6,448 nucleotides of DNA from Anaerolineales bacterium. Its GTDB lineage: Bacteria; Chloroflexota; Anaerolineae; 4572-78; J111. A program made the translations under genes and the position numbers. The notes beneath the pieces are model-generated. The model did no database searches, had not been told where the DNA came from, and saw only the letters and a list, made by a program, of their open reading frames with translations. This document shows positions 1 to 5,865 of the stretch, piece after piece; position 1 is the first letter of the stretch, and each line of letters starts with the position of its first letter. Location: the NCBI GenBank assembly GCA_012032575.1, contig JAAUSP010000446.1:1-6448 (forward strand), in the 5' to 3' direction.

Positions 1-213
1 CGTCGAAGTCGGCCTGGATCGGGCCGATTTTCTGGCCGCCGTTACCAGCGGCGCTTATGCCCCCCGGTAGACGCCGACATCCGGCAGGCCCAGGCTTATG
101 GCTTGCAAGGCGTCCCCGCCACCATCATCGCCCAAAAATATCTCATCTCCGGGGCACAGCCGCTTGAAGCCTTGCAGGACATCGTGCAGCAAATCAAGCA
201 GCGCGGCGAATGA
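1..213 (+). CDS. DsbA/FrnE-like thioredoxin-fold oxidoreductase, C-terminal part (5' cut by window, frame-shifted)
   Basis: Only the C-terminal end of the gene is present. From base 2 the frame reads VEVGLDRADFLAAVTSGAYA and then hits a TAG at 68-70. From about base 61 the frame starting at base 1 continues with VDADIRQAQAYG, GVPATIIAQKYLISGAQP and ends IKQRGE at TGA 211-213. Joined, these give the usual tail of a DsbA/FrnE-type protein: helical segment, the GVPA loop holding the cis-proline next to the thioredoxin active site, a strand of the form K-Y-x-x-S-G-A-Q, and a final helix. The active-site Cys motif would lie upstream and is not seen. The break is at a six-C run (60-65), where one more C restores one frame. 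Family members act in dithiol/disulfide exchange or as related isomerases; the exact substrate cannot be told. The stop lies 8 bp before the M23 start, so co-transcription is likely. Confidence 0.72.
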   Translation, partial: RRSRPGSGRFSGRRYQRRLCPPVDADIRQAQAYGLQGVPATIIAQKYLISGAQPLEALQDIVQQIKQRGE

Positions 214-219
214 ATTAAT

Positions 220-245
220 GAATGGCGAATAAGCGAATGGCGAAT
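220..245 (+). repeat. 15-bp tandem duplication over the M23 start codon
   Basis: GAATGGCGAAT occurs at 220-230 and again at 235-245, giving a 15-bp period (1.7 copies). It supplies two in-frame start codons (222 and 237) and encodes MANKR followed by MANPR. This makes the true start of the peptidase ambiguous. Confidence 0.85.
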
Positions 246-1037
246 CCACGTATAAAAAAGTACCTACCCTCCATCTTCCATCCTCTATCCTCCATCCTCC
301 ATCCTTCCTTCTTCATCCTTTTCCTGTTCCTCCTGCTCACTCCAGCCCAGTTGAGCGCCCAGGAAAGCAGCGGAGTCAATCACGCCGGCAACCCGGCCTA
401 CGAACCACTGGCCGAACTGCCCGCCGAGCCGCCTTTTATTCTGCCCTTTGCCGCGCCGCCCGGCCCGGATACCTGGTTGTTGGGCCAACCCTATGGCAGC
501 ACTGTCGGCGCGTACATTCAGCGGACTATTTTTTATCAGGCCGGACAGGGGCTGCACTTTGGCCTGGATTTCAGCGCACCCTGCGGCACCGAGATTATCG
601 CCATTGGCACCGGGGTGGTGGCCGAAATTGATAAGCATGGCTCGCCGCCCCACAGTTTAATGATTGATCACCCCAACGGCTACAGCTCGTTTTACGGCCA
701 TTTGCTCGAAACCCCCAGCCTGCTCCCCGGCACGGCGGTGGAGCAAGGCCAGGTCATCGCCCTGTCCGGCGACTCCTTCGAGACCTGCCGCTCGGCTCCG
801 CACCTGCACCTGGAAATTCGCAACAACTACCATAACAAAGCCTATAACCCCGTCCCGTTGATCCAGGCCGATTGGGACAGCCTGGCCCTCATTGGCGGTT
901 TCAGTCGCGGTTTCGAGCGCGATTTGAGCAATCCGCGCCAGTGGCAAACCATCTACGACCAGCCCACCGTGCTGTTTGGAGGCGCACTGCTCAATGAATT
1001 TGCCAACCCCTGGCCGCCGGAGCCGGGAGGACGGTGA
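222..1037 (+). CDS. Exported M23 family (LytM-type) zinc metallopeptidase
   Basis: A 271-residue secreted protein. Residues 1-46 are a signal sequence with basic residues (K4, R5, R10, K12, K13) and a hydrophobic core FFILFLFLLL at 30-39; cleavage after LSA (44-46) is plausible. After a Pro-rich stretch, the peptidase M23 domain spans about 85-205. All expected residues are visible: HFGLD with zinc ligands H112 and D116, YGHL with H160, and HLHLE with H194 (catalytic) and H196 (zinc ligand). Known members cleave peptide cross-links in peptidoglycan or act as regulators of it, so an extracytoplasmic cell-wall role is expected. The domain looks active. The last 65 residues are a C-terminal extension I do not recognise. 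The start is uncertain: ATG 222 and ATG 237 both lie inside a 15-bp tandem duplication and neither has a clear Shine-Dalgarno. The stop overlaps the next start by one base (TGATG). Confidence 0.9.
   Translation: MANKRMANPRIKKYLPSIFHPLSSILHPSFFILFLFLLLTPAQLSAQESSGVNHAGNPAYEPLAELPAEPPFILPFAAPPGPDTWLLGQPYGSTVGAYIQRTIFYQAGQGLHFGLDFSAPCGTEIIAIGTGVVAEIDKHGSPPHSLMIDHPNGYSSFYGHLLETPSLLPGTAVEQGQVIALSGDSFETCRSAPHLHLEIRNNYHNKAYNPVPLIQADWDSLALIGGFSRGFERDLSNPRQWQTIYDQPTVLFGGALLNEFANPWPPEPGGR
267..318 (+). repeat. Polypyrimidine array of TCCATCC-like units inside the signal peptide
   Basis: The plus strand is almost pure C/T broken by regular A residues, with the word CCATC or CCATCC recurring every 7 or so bases (271, 278, 292 and 299 are copies). 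Because 3 x 7 = 21, the array encodes a seven-residue protein period, PSIFHPL then SSILHPS, which leads into the hydrophobic core of the M23 signal peptide. It looks like a short tandem repeat that has been used as coding sequence. Confidence 0.7.
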
Positions 1038-1039
1038 TG
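1025..1039 (+). promoter_or_regulatory. Ribosome binding site and ATG that set the start of the propeller lipoprotein
   Basis: GGGAGG at 1025-1030 lies 6 bases before ATG 1037-1039, an ideal Shine-Dalgarno spacing. The ATG shares its A with the TGA stop of the M23 gene, suggesting translational coupling. This site favours a start at 1037 over the TTG at 1152, which has no purine-rich site before it. Confidence 0.7.
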
Positions 1040-2327
1040 GTTTTCCCGGTGCCCTGTATTAAAAAGAGCAGGGGTGCTAGGGGTGCAGGGGTGATCAGGG
1101 GTAAAAACTTCGTCCTCTGCCCCCTGCTTCCTCCCCCGCGTCCCCTGCTGGTTGTACTCATCTTACTGGCGTGGTCACGCTACCGCCTGTACCAGCTCGA
1201 CTCTGACTGCTACCCAACCCGTCGTGGCTGCCCAATCACCCCCATCCCGCCCACGCCTACCCGCCGGCTGCCTCGCCGAAGTTCCGGCAGCTCCCACCAT
1301 TTCCCCTGAGACTCCTACCCCTGCCCCCACCAACACCCCTGAACCGACACCCAGCCCCACGCCCACTCTGCCGCCGACGCCTACCCCCGCGCCTTCGCTG
1401 CGCCAGTTGACCACCGGCGGCTGTTGTGTCCAGCCGGTTTTTTCGCCCGACAGCCGGCAGGTGTTATTCATTGACAAACCCGACCCCGCCGCCCCTGTAG
1501 GTATCTACGGCGTGGATATTGCCAGCCCCCAGCCCGCGCCAGTGCTGGTCAATCCAACGATTGGGTTTTGGAATTCTGAGCGAACAATTGTGGCGGCGCC
1601 CGCAGGAGAAGAGGTCCGCTTCACTGATCAGGTTAGCGGGGAAAGCTGGACGGTCAACACCGGCGGCAATTGGCCCACGTTCTCGCCCGACTCCAGCCAA
1701 ATCGTCTGGGTGGCCACCGACCGCGAAGGCCCTTACGACCGCCGCCAGAGCGACGTCTGGCTGGCTAATCTGGACGGCAGCAATGCCCGGATTATTCTCA
1801 CCTTGTATGGGGGTGGGCTGACCGGCTGGCTGCCCGACAACCAGCGCATTCTGCTCACAGGCCGGAATGACCCCAACGAAGAAAAACAAACTTTGTTTGT
1901 GTATGATCTGGTCAATGAGCGCCGGACCAACTTGTTTAGCCACAAACGACTGCGCGGCGGCGAAATTTCGACCGGCGGCAGTTGGGTGGCCTTTTTTATC
2001 TCTTTTGCCGACGAGCCAGCCGAAAACGGCCTATGGCTGGTCAGCACCGACGGAACATCTCAACGCCAGCTCGACCTGCCCGGCTTTGGCGCGTATGCCT
2101 GGCGCAATGACGATACCTTGCTCTACATTCCCATGCGTGCCCCTGATGAAACCAGCATGCGGATATGGTCCGTTGACGCCATCAGCCATCAGCTTCAACC
2201 CCTGACCGACCCCGCCGAACTGCCATTTTCTATCTCCAACGGCGATTGGGAAATCTCGCCCGATAGCCGGCAGGTAGTTTTTGTCAGCAGCACCGATCAA
2301 AATATCTGGCTGATTACTCTACCTTGA
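1037..2327 (+). CDS. Probable lipoprotein: Thr/Pro linker plus TolB-type WD40-like beta-propeller (frame break near 1150-1190)
   Basis: The start at ATG 1037 opens a frame that encodes a basic leader and a hydrophobic stretch, PLLVVLILLA, near 1133-1167. The body of the protein reads in the next frame, open from 1095 to TGA 2325-2327. Removing one base near 1165 would join LLVVLILLA to GHATACTSS, giving a lipoprotein signal with the Cys codon at 1188-1190; 1291 bases minus one is 430 codons. Next come a Thr/Pro linker (about 1299-1395, repeated TPTPAP-like units) and a propeller with PD40 signatures: FSPDSRQV near 1438, FSPDSSQI near 1680, GWLPDNQR near 1822 and ISPDSRQV near 2253. TolB-like propellers bind proteins or peptides; the ligand here is unknown. 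A CC pair sits before the first blade (TTGGCC). The conservative alternative is a gene starting at TTG 1152 without a signal peptide, which I find less likely. Confidence 0.78.
1067..1149. repeat. G-rich/C-rich inverted low-complexity segment
   Basis: AGCAGGGG at 1067-1074 is the reverse complement of CCCCTGCT, which occurs twice downstream (1121-1128 and 1142-1149). The C-rich side carries runs at 1120-1124, 1133-1137 and 1142-1145. Alternative hairpins are therefore possible, competing with the G-quadruplex. The segment encodes part of the N-terminal leader of the propeller lipoprotein and looks inserted between its start codon and its hydrophobic core. Confidence 0.55.
1071..1101 (+). other. 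Four-tetrad G-quadruplex motif in the leader of the propeller gene
   Basis: GGGG runs lie at 1071-1074, 1080-1083, 1088-1091 and 1098-1101, separated by loops of 5, 4 and 6 bases (TGCTA, TGCA, TGATCA). This fits the G4 consensus with four stacked tetrads on the coding (mRNA-like) strand, 32 bases after the start codon. The loops are related words, so it is also a degenerate tandem repeat of the type AGGGGTGC. Folding is inferred and not shown. Confidence 0.6.
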
Positions 2328-2344
2328 GTTGTACGTTATATGGC

Positions 2345-2386
2345 CGTGTTGCGTGTTCCGTAAAGATAAACGGAACACGCAACACG
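2345..2386. terminator. Perfect 17-bp hairpin between convergent genes, probable bidirectional terminator
   Basis: The arm at 2345-2361 is an exact reverse complement of 2370-2386, with an 8-base A-rich loop (2362-2369). It sits 17 bp after the stop of the plus-strand propeller gene and 11 bp after the stop of the minus-strand flavin reductase, the position expected for a shared terminator. Neither flank has a T tract, so it is not a textbook intrinsic terminator. The arm contains the repeated word GCGTGTT/CGTGTT, so it may instead be a mobile or amplified short repeat. Confidence 0.6.
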
Positions 2387-2397
2387 ATTGGAACAAT

Positions 2398-2903
2398 TCA
2401 AGCAGCATCCAAGATGCGCCGATACTGGCCCCGGTAATACAACAGCGGGTTAGTCGGGTTCTCCTGGCGATACAGGCTAATCACCTGGCCCATCACAATC
2501 CAGTGGTCGCCGCCTTCCAAAATTTCGGTAGAGCGGCAGGCAATAGCGCCAATCGCGCCATCGAGCCGGGGGGTATCCTGCCAGGGGCTAAAACTAAATG
2601 GGGGCGGTTCAGGCTCGCGCCACAGGTTGGCAAAATAATTGGATAAATCCTGCTGCGTTTCGCTCAAAATATTAATCGAAAATCTTTCGGCCTGGCGGAG
2701 ATGGGCCATCAGATGGGCCTCTTTCTGCACACACACCAGTACCAGCATTGGCTCCAAAGAACAGAGGTAACGGCATTGGCTGTCATCCCGTATATCTCGC
2801 CCTCAACTTCCACTGCCACTACCGTTACCCCGGTGGCAAACATGCCAATAGTGTTCCGAAAAGCCCGGCTGTCAAGTGTTGTATCATTCATAAGTCTGGT
2901 CAC
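2398..2903 (-). CDS. Flavin reductase family protein (DIM6/NTAB type, FMN-binding), frame break near 2760
   Basis: Read from GTG 2903, the frame gives FATGVTVVAVEVEG and GMTANAVTSV, then breaks. From about 2760 another frame continues with SLEPMLVLVCVQKEAH, FSINIL, GDHWIVMGQV and PLLYYRGQYRRI to TGA 2398-2400. Adding one base at 2760-2761 gives 507 bases, or 168 residues, the normal size of this family. The motifs are typical of the flavin reductase-like domain: the TGV segment, the MTAN..TSVSLEP..VLVCV flavin-binding core, the conserved GDH, and the C-terminal LLYYRG. Such enzymes are cytoplasmic and use NAD(P)H to reduce FMN or FAD, often feeding a two-component monooxygenase; no partner is in the window. 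GTG is chosen because GAGG lies 6 bases upstream. An ATG at 2891 is the alternative. The gene stands alone, divergent from the molybdopterin gene. Confidence 0.87.
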
Positions 2904-2913
2904 AATTTACCTC
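2901..2913 (-). promoter_or_regulatory. Ribosome binding site favouring the GTG start of flavin reductase
   Basis: On the minus strand GAGG (plus 2910-2913) lies 6 bases before GTG (2903-2901). The in-frame ATG four codons later (2891) is 18 bases from the same site, too far for it. Confidence 0.55.
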
Positions 2914-2936
2914 AATCATATTAAAGTCGAAGGCGC

Positions 2937-2948
2937 AATTATAGCACA
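2937..2948 (-). promoter_or_regulatory. Extended -10 promoter for the flavin reductase gene
   Basis: The minus strand reads TGTGCTATAATT, with a consensus TATAAT at plus 2943-2938 and the extended TGn element at 2946-2944. No good -35 is seen 16-18 bases upstream (TTTTGG is the best), so the extended -10 probably carries the activity. Start of transcription would fall near 2931, leaving a leader of about 28 bases with a GAGG ribosome site before GTG 2903. Confidence 0.65.
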
Positions 2949-3021
2949 GATTATTCCCAACCAAAAGGAATATTTTTTTCTGACCACAAATTTCAACAAA
3001 ATCGTGCCAAGTTGACAGAGT

Positions 3022-3039
3022 TGTGCTATAATTTTGCCC
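3022..3039 (+). promoter_or_regulatory. Extended -10 promoter giving a probable leaderless mRNA
   Basis: TGTGCTATAATT at 3022-3033 contains a consensus TATAAT (3027-3032) with the TGn extension (3024-3026). ATG 3040 follows 7 bases after the hexamer, exactly where transcription should begin, and there is no Shine-Dalgarno. The transcript is therefore inferred to be leaderless. A TTGACA at 3012-3017 is only 9 bases from the -10, too close to be its -35. Confidence 0.65.
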
Positions 3040-4010
3040 ATGAAGGTTGTCAAAGTTGCCCTACAGCAAGCCGTTGGACATATTCTGCTCCATAATCACG
3101 CCGGCCCGGACGGTCGAAAAGCGCTGAAAAAAGGCCAGCGTCTGGCCCCTGCTGATATTTTGCTGCTGCAAGCGTTGGGCCGCGAGCAGGTTTTTGTGGC
3201 GGTCCTGGACCGCGACGACCTCGACGAAAACGAAGCCGCCCGCCGCCTGGGCCACGCGATACTGGCCGATGGCCTCACCGTCTCTAACGCCACCACCGGC
3301 CGGGTCAATCTTATGGCCACGTCCCAAGGATTATTCAAGGTCAATATTGAAAGCTACTCGCGTTTAACGATATCGCCGGTATCACCCTGGCCACCCTGCC
3401 GACCAATACCACCGTCCAGCCAAAAACAATGGTGGGCACCATCAAAATTATTCCTTACGGCCTTCCGGAGGCCAGTGTGACCACGGCTGAGGCCATAGCC
3501 ATTGACTCGCAACTGGCGACGGTCAAGCCTTTTGTGGTCAGCCGGGCGGCCCTCATCACCACCGGCAGCGCCGAAGCCAGGGAAAAAGTAACCGAAGGTT
3601 TCACGCCGGCCCTGCGTGACCGGCTGTCCGGCTACAACACCGAACTCAGCGCCGGCCCTTACGTGGCCGAAGATGAAGCCGAAATCAGCGAGGCGCTGCA
3701 ATGGGCCTTGAGCAGCGGCGCGCAGATAATCCTGATTGCCGGAGAAACTTCGATTATGGATGAAGATGATATAACCCCACGGGCCATCAAGGCCATTGGC
3801 GGTGAGATTGTGCATTATGGCATGCCGGTTGAGCCGGGCAACCTGATGCTCTTGGCCTATCGGGGCGATGTGCCGATTGTCGGCGCGCCGGGCTGCGCCA
3901 AAAGCCAAAGCTATAACGTGGTAGATATGGTGCTGCCCCGTCTGGCGGCTGGCGAACGGTTGACCCGCCGCGATCTGGTGGCGCTGGGGCACGGGGGCTT
4001 GCTCAAATGA
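3040..4010 (+). CDS. Molybdopterin-binding protein (MoCF/MoeA-like domain), frame break near 3357
   Basis: The frame from ATG 3040 gives MKVVKVALQQAVGHILLHN, LKKGQRLAPADILLLQALG, NATTGRVNL and GLFKVNIESY. After about 3357 the protein continues in another frame with FNDIAGITLATLP, VGTIKIIPYGLPEA, LIAGETSIMDEDDITP, GMPVEPGNLMLL and GAPGCAKSQSYNVVD to TGA 4008-4010. Adding one base gives 323 residues. The order and motifs match the molybdopterin-binding module that in some bacteria is fused to a MobA/MocA-like nucleotidyltransferase: N-terminal MoeA-like region, then a MoCF domain with the GMPVEPGN and PGCAKS signatures. Here no transferase part is attached. A cytoplasmic role in molybdenum cofactor handling or maturation is likely; catalysis is not certain. 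The start is set by the promoter; TTG 3034 would lie upstream of the inferred transcript start. It is the first gene of an operon. Confidence 0.85.
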
Positions 4011-4018
4011 TCGCAGCC

Positions 4019-4032
4019 GGGGAGTTAATTTG
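4019..4032 (+). promoter_or_regulatory. Ribosome binding site for a TTG start
   Basis: GGGGAG at 4019-4024 is 5 bases before TTG 4030-4032. The later in-frame ATG (4051) has a GGGGA directly against it with no spacing and would shorten the signal peptide, so TTG is preferred. Confidence 0.6.
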
Positions 4033-5865
4033 AACTGGCTGCGCTGGGGAATGAATTTAATCTGGCTGGGATTGGCGGCCTGGATAGTGCTGGCCTGCCA
4101 GACTCAACCCAATCAAATTTTTATCGAGGTGGATGGCGGGCGGCAAAGTTTGACCACCCAGGCGGCCACCGTGCGCGAGGCGCTGGCCGAAGCCAAAGTC
4201 GAGGTGGGCGTGCTGGATCGGGTCAAACCTGATCTGTACACCCAACTGGAACCGGGCCTGGTCATTGTCGTCACGCGGGTCAAAGAGGAGATCGAAATCG
4301 AGCGGGAGGTGATCCCGTTTGAGCGCCAGACCGTCACCAACGAAGCCCTGGCCACCGGGGAAACCCGCATCTCGCAGTTGGGCGTCAACGGGGAAGACGA
4401 AATTTCTATCCGGGTGGTTTATGAAAACGGGGTCGAAGTAAGTCGCACTGAGATTTCACGCAGCACCGTGATCCAGCCGGTGCCGGAGATTTTGGTGGTG
4501 GGGCCGCAGGGTGAACTGCCTTCAACCCCCATTGACGGAACCATCGCCTATATTTCTAACGGCAACGCCTGGCTCATGCGTGATAGCAGCGGCAGCCGCC
4601 GCCCGCTGACAAGCGCCGGTGATCTCGACGGGCGGGTGTTCAGCCTGGCCCCCGATGGCCGCCAACTGCTCTACACCCGCGCCCTGACCGACGAGATCGA
4701 ACTGCCGCTGAACGAAATGTGGCTGGCTTCGACCACTATCGTGGGTGAAGAGGCCATTACGGTAGGGGTGCAGGGCGTTTTGTATGCCGAGTGGTCGCCG
4801 GTCATCAGCCAGCCGCTCATTGCCTACAGCACCGCCGAGCGCACGGCCAGTTCGCCCGGCTGGCGGGCCAACAACGATTTGTGGCTGTTTGCGCCTTCTC
4901 GCCCCCCGGTCAGCGGGGAAGCCCGACGCAAGGCTGTCGAGGTGATTCCGCCCAACACCCAGGGCTTATATCCCTGGTGGGGCACCACCTTTGCCTGGTC
5001 GCCCGATGGGGGCCGTCTGGCTTATGCCCGCGCCGACCAGATTGGGATGATTGAACTGAATCGAGACCAGCCCATCAGTTCGACCCTCACCCCGCTGGTT
5101 GATTTTGTACCGCTGCAAACCTTTAGCGAGTGGGTTTGGGTTCCCGGCTTGAGCTGGTCGCCCGACGGGCAATTTCTGGCGGCGGCGGTTCACGGCCCGC
5201 CCCTGGCCAACGAGCCGGCTGAAGAGAGCCAGGCCTTTGATTTGTGGCTCATCGGGGTGGCTAACGGGCTGTCGGCCAGGGTGGCCCGGCAGACCGGCAT
5301 GTGGGCCAATCCGGCCTGGGGCCGGAACGGCATCGCCTTTGGCGCGGCCACCGACCCGCTTCAATCGGCTACCAGCCGTTATTTTATTCAATTAATGGAT
5401 CGGGACGGCAGCAACAAACGCCAGCTTTTTCCCTTTCGTGAAGAGTTGGGCGTGCAACTGCCGGAACTGGTTTGGTCGGCCTACGGTGAAACGCTGCTCT
5501 TTACTTACAACGGGAATTTGTATATGATAGATAGTAACGGCAGCCCGCCCAAACAACTCACCGCCGACGGTCAGGCGAGCCATCCACAGTGGGTAGCCGC
5601 CGCGCCGTTGATTACCAGTCTGACTGCTACCAGTACCATCACCAGCGCCGGTTCAATCACGCCAACAGCAACGGTGAGTTCGACTCAAACTATTTCAGCC
5701 ACCCCTACCCTTACGGGAGGAGCAACGATGACGCCGCCAGGGCCAACCAAAACGTTGACCAACACCCTAACCCCTTTGCCCGACGCTACTTCCCCGGTCA
5801 CGCAGACGGCCACCCTGACCCCCACGTTGCAGCTTGAAGAGAACAAAGGAACCCGTACCCCGTGA
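4030..5865 (+). CDS. Lipoprotein with DUF348, G5 domain and TolB-type beta-propeller
   Basis: An intact 611-residue protein. Residues 1-23 form a lipoprotein signal, with hydrophobic core LIWLGLAAWIVL and lipobox VLAC (Cys23). Residues 29-82 resemble DUF348 (IFIEVDGG, TVREALAEAKVEVG, LEPGLVIVV). Residues 83-157 are a G5 domain (EREVIPFERQTVTNEAL, GVNGEDEISIRVVYENG, SRTEISR). DUF348 plus G5 is the arrangement known from RpfB and YabE-type cell-wall proteins, in which G5 is a surface domain linked to wall or glycan binding. Instead of a lytic enzyme, about residues 168-525 form a propeller with PD40 motifs: APDGRQLLY, WSPDGGRLAY (323-332), WSPDGQFLA (376-384) and a final LTADGQASHPQW. The last 80 residues are Thr/Pro/Ser-rich. 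It likely sits on the outer face of the membrane. It follows the molybdopterin gene by 19 bp and overlaps the response regulator by 4 bp (GTGA). No function can be assigned beyond wall or ligand binding. Confidence 0.88.
   Translation: MNWLRWGMNLIWLGLAAWIVLACQTQPNQIFIEVDGGRQSLTTQAATVREALAEAKVEVGVLDRVKPDLYTQLEPGLVIVVTRVKEEIEIEREVIPFERQTVTNEALATGETRISQLGVNGEDEISIRVVYENGVEVSRTEISRSTVIQPVPEILVVGPQGELPSTPIDGTIAYISNGNAWLMRDSSGSRRPLTSAGDLDGRVFSLAPDGRQLLYTRALTDEIELPLNEMWLASTTIVGEEAITVGVQGVLYAEWSPVISQPLIAYSTAERTASSPGWRANNDLWLFAPSRPPVSGEARRKAVEVIPPNTQGLYPWWGTTFAWSPDGGRLAYARADQIGMIELNRDQPISSTLTPLVDFVPLQTFSEWVWVPGLSWSPDGQFLAAAVHGPPLANEPAEESQAFDLWLIGVANGLSARVARQTGMWANPAWGRNGIAFGAATDPLQSATSRYFIQLMDRDGSNKRQLFPFREELGVQLPELVWSAYGETLLFTYNGNLYMIDSNGSPPKQLTADGQASHPQWVAAAPLITSLTATSTITSAGSITPTATVSSTQTISATPTLTGGATMTPPGPTKTLTNTLTPLPDATSPVTQTATLTPTLQLEENKGTRTP

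Noticed and set aside
1152..1154. TTG as the true start of the propeller protein
   Set aside because: No Shine-Dalgarno precedes it, the product would lack a signal peptide, and a good start lies at 1037 in the adjoining frame. Kept only as the conservative alternative.
1299..1395. Repeated ACCCCx triplet-like sequence as a CRISPR or non-coding tandem repeat
   Set aside because: It is in frame and encodes a Thr/Pro linker common in exported propeller proteins; there are no spacers.
1464..1943. 159-codon open frame on the minus strand opposite the propeller gene
   Set aside because: The plus strand encodes clear PD40 repeats here; the reverse frame resembles no family and has no ribosome site.
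3012..3017. Perfect TTGACA as the -35 box of the plus-strand promoter
   Set aside because: It is only 9 bases from the TATAAT, and no -10 is found 16-18 bases downstream (3034-3041 reads TTGCCCAT).
2904..3021. Small RNA or riboswitch in the divergent intergenic region
   Set aside because: Beyond the two promoters and one ribosome site I see only AT-rich DNA with no strong stem or known motif; the plus transcript seems to have no leader.
3352..3362. Programmed ribosomal frameshift in the molybdopterin gene
   Set aside because: No slippery heptamer is present at the site, and four similar breaks in unrelated genes point to sequence error.
3354..3992. 212-codon open frame on the minus strand opposite the molybdopterin gene
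   Set aside because: It mirrors a well-recognised plus-strand domain, has no recognisable motif, and long antisense frames are expected in GC-rich DNA.
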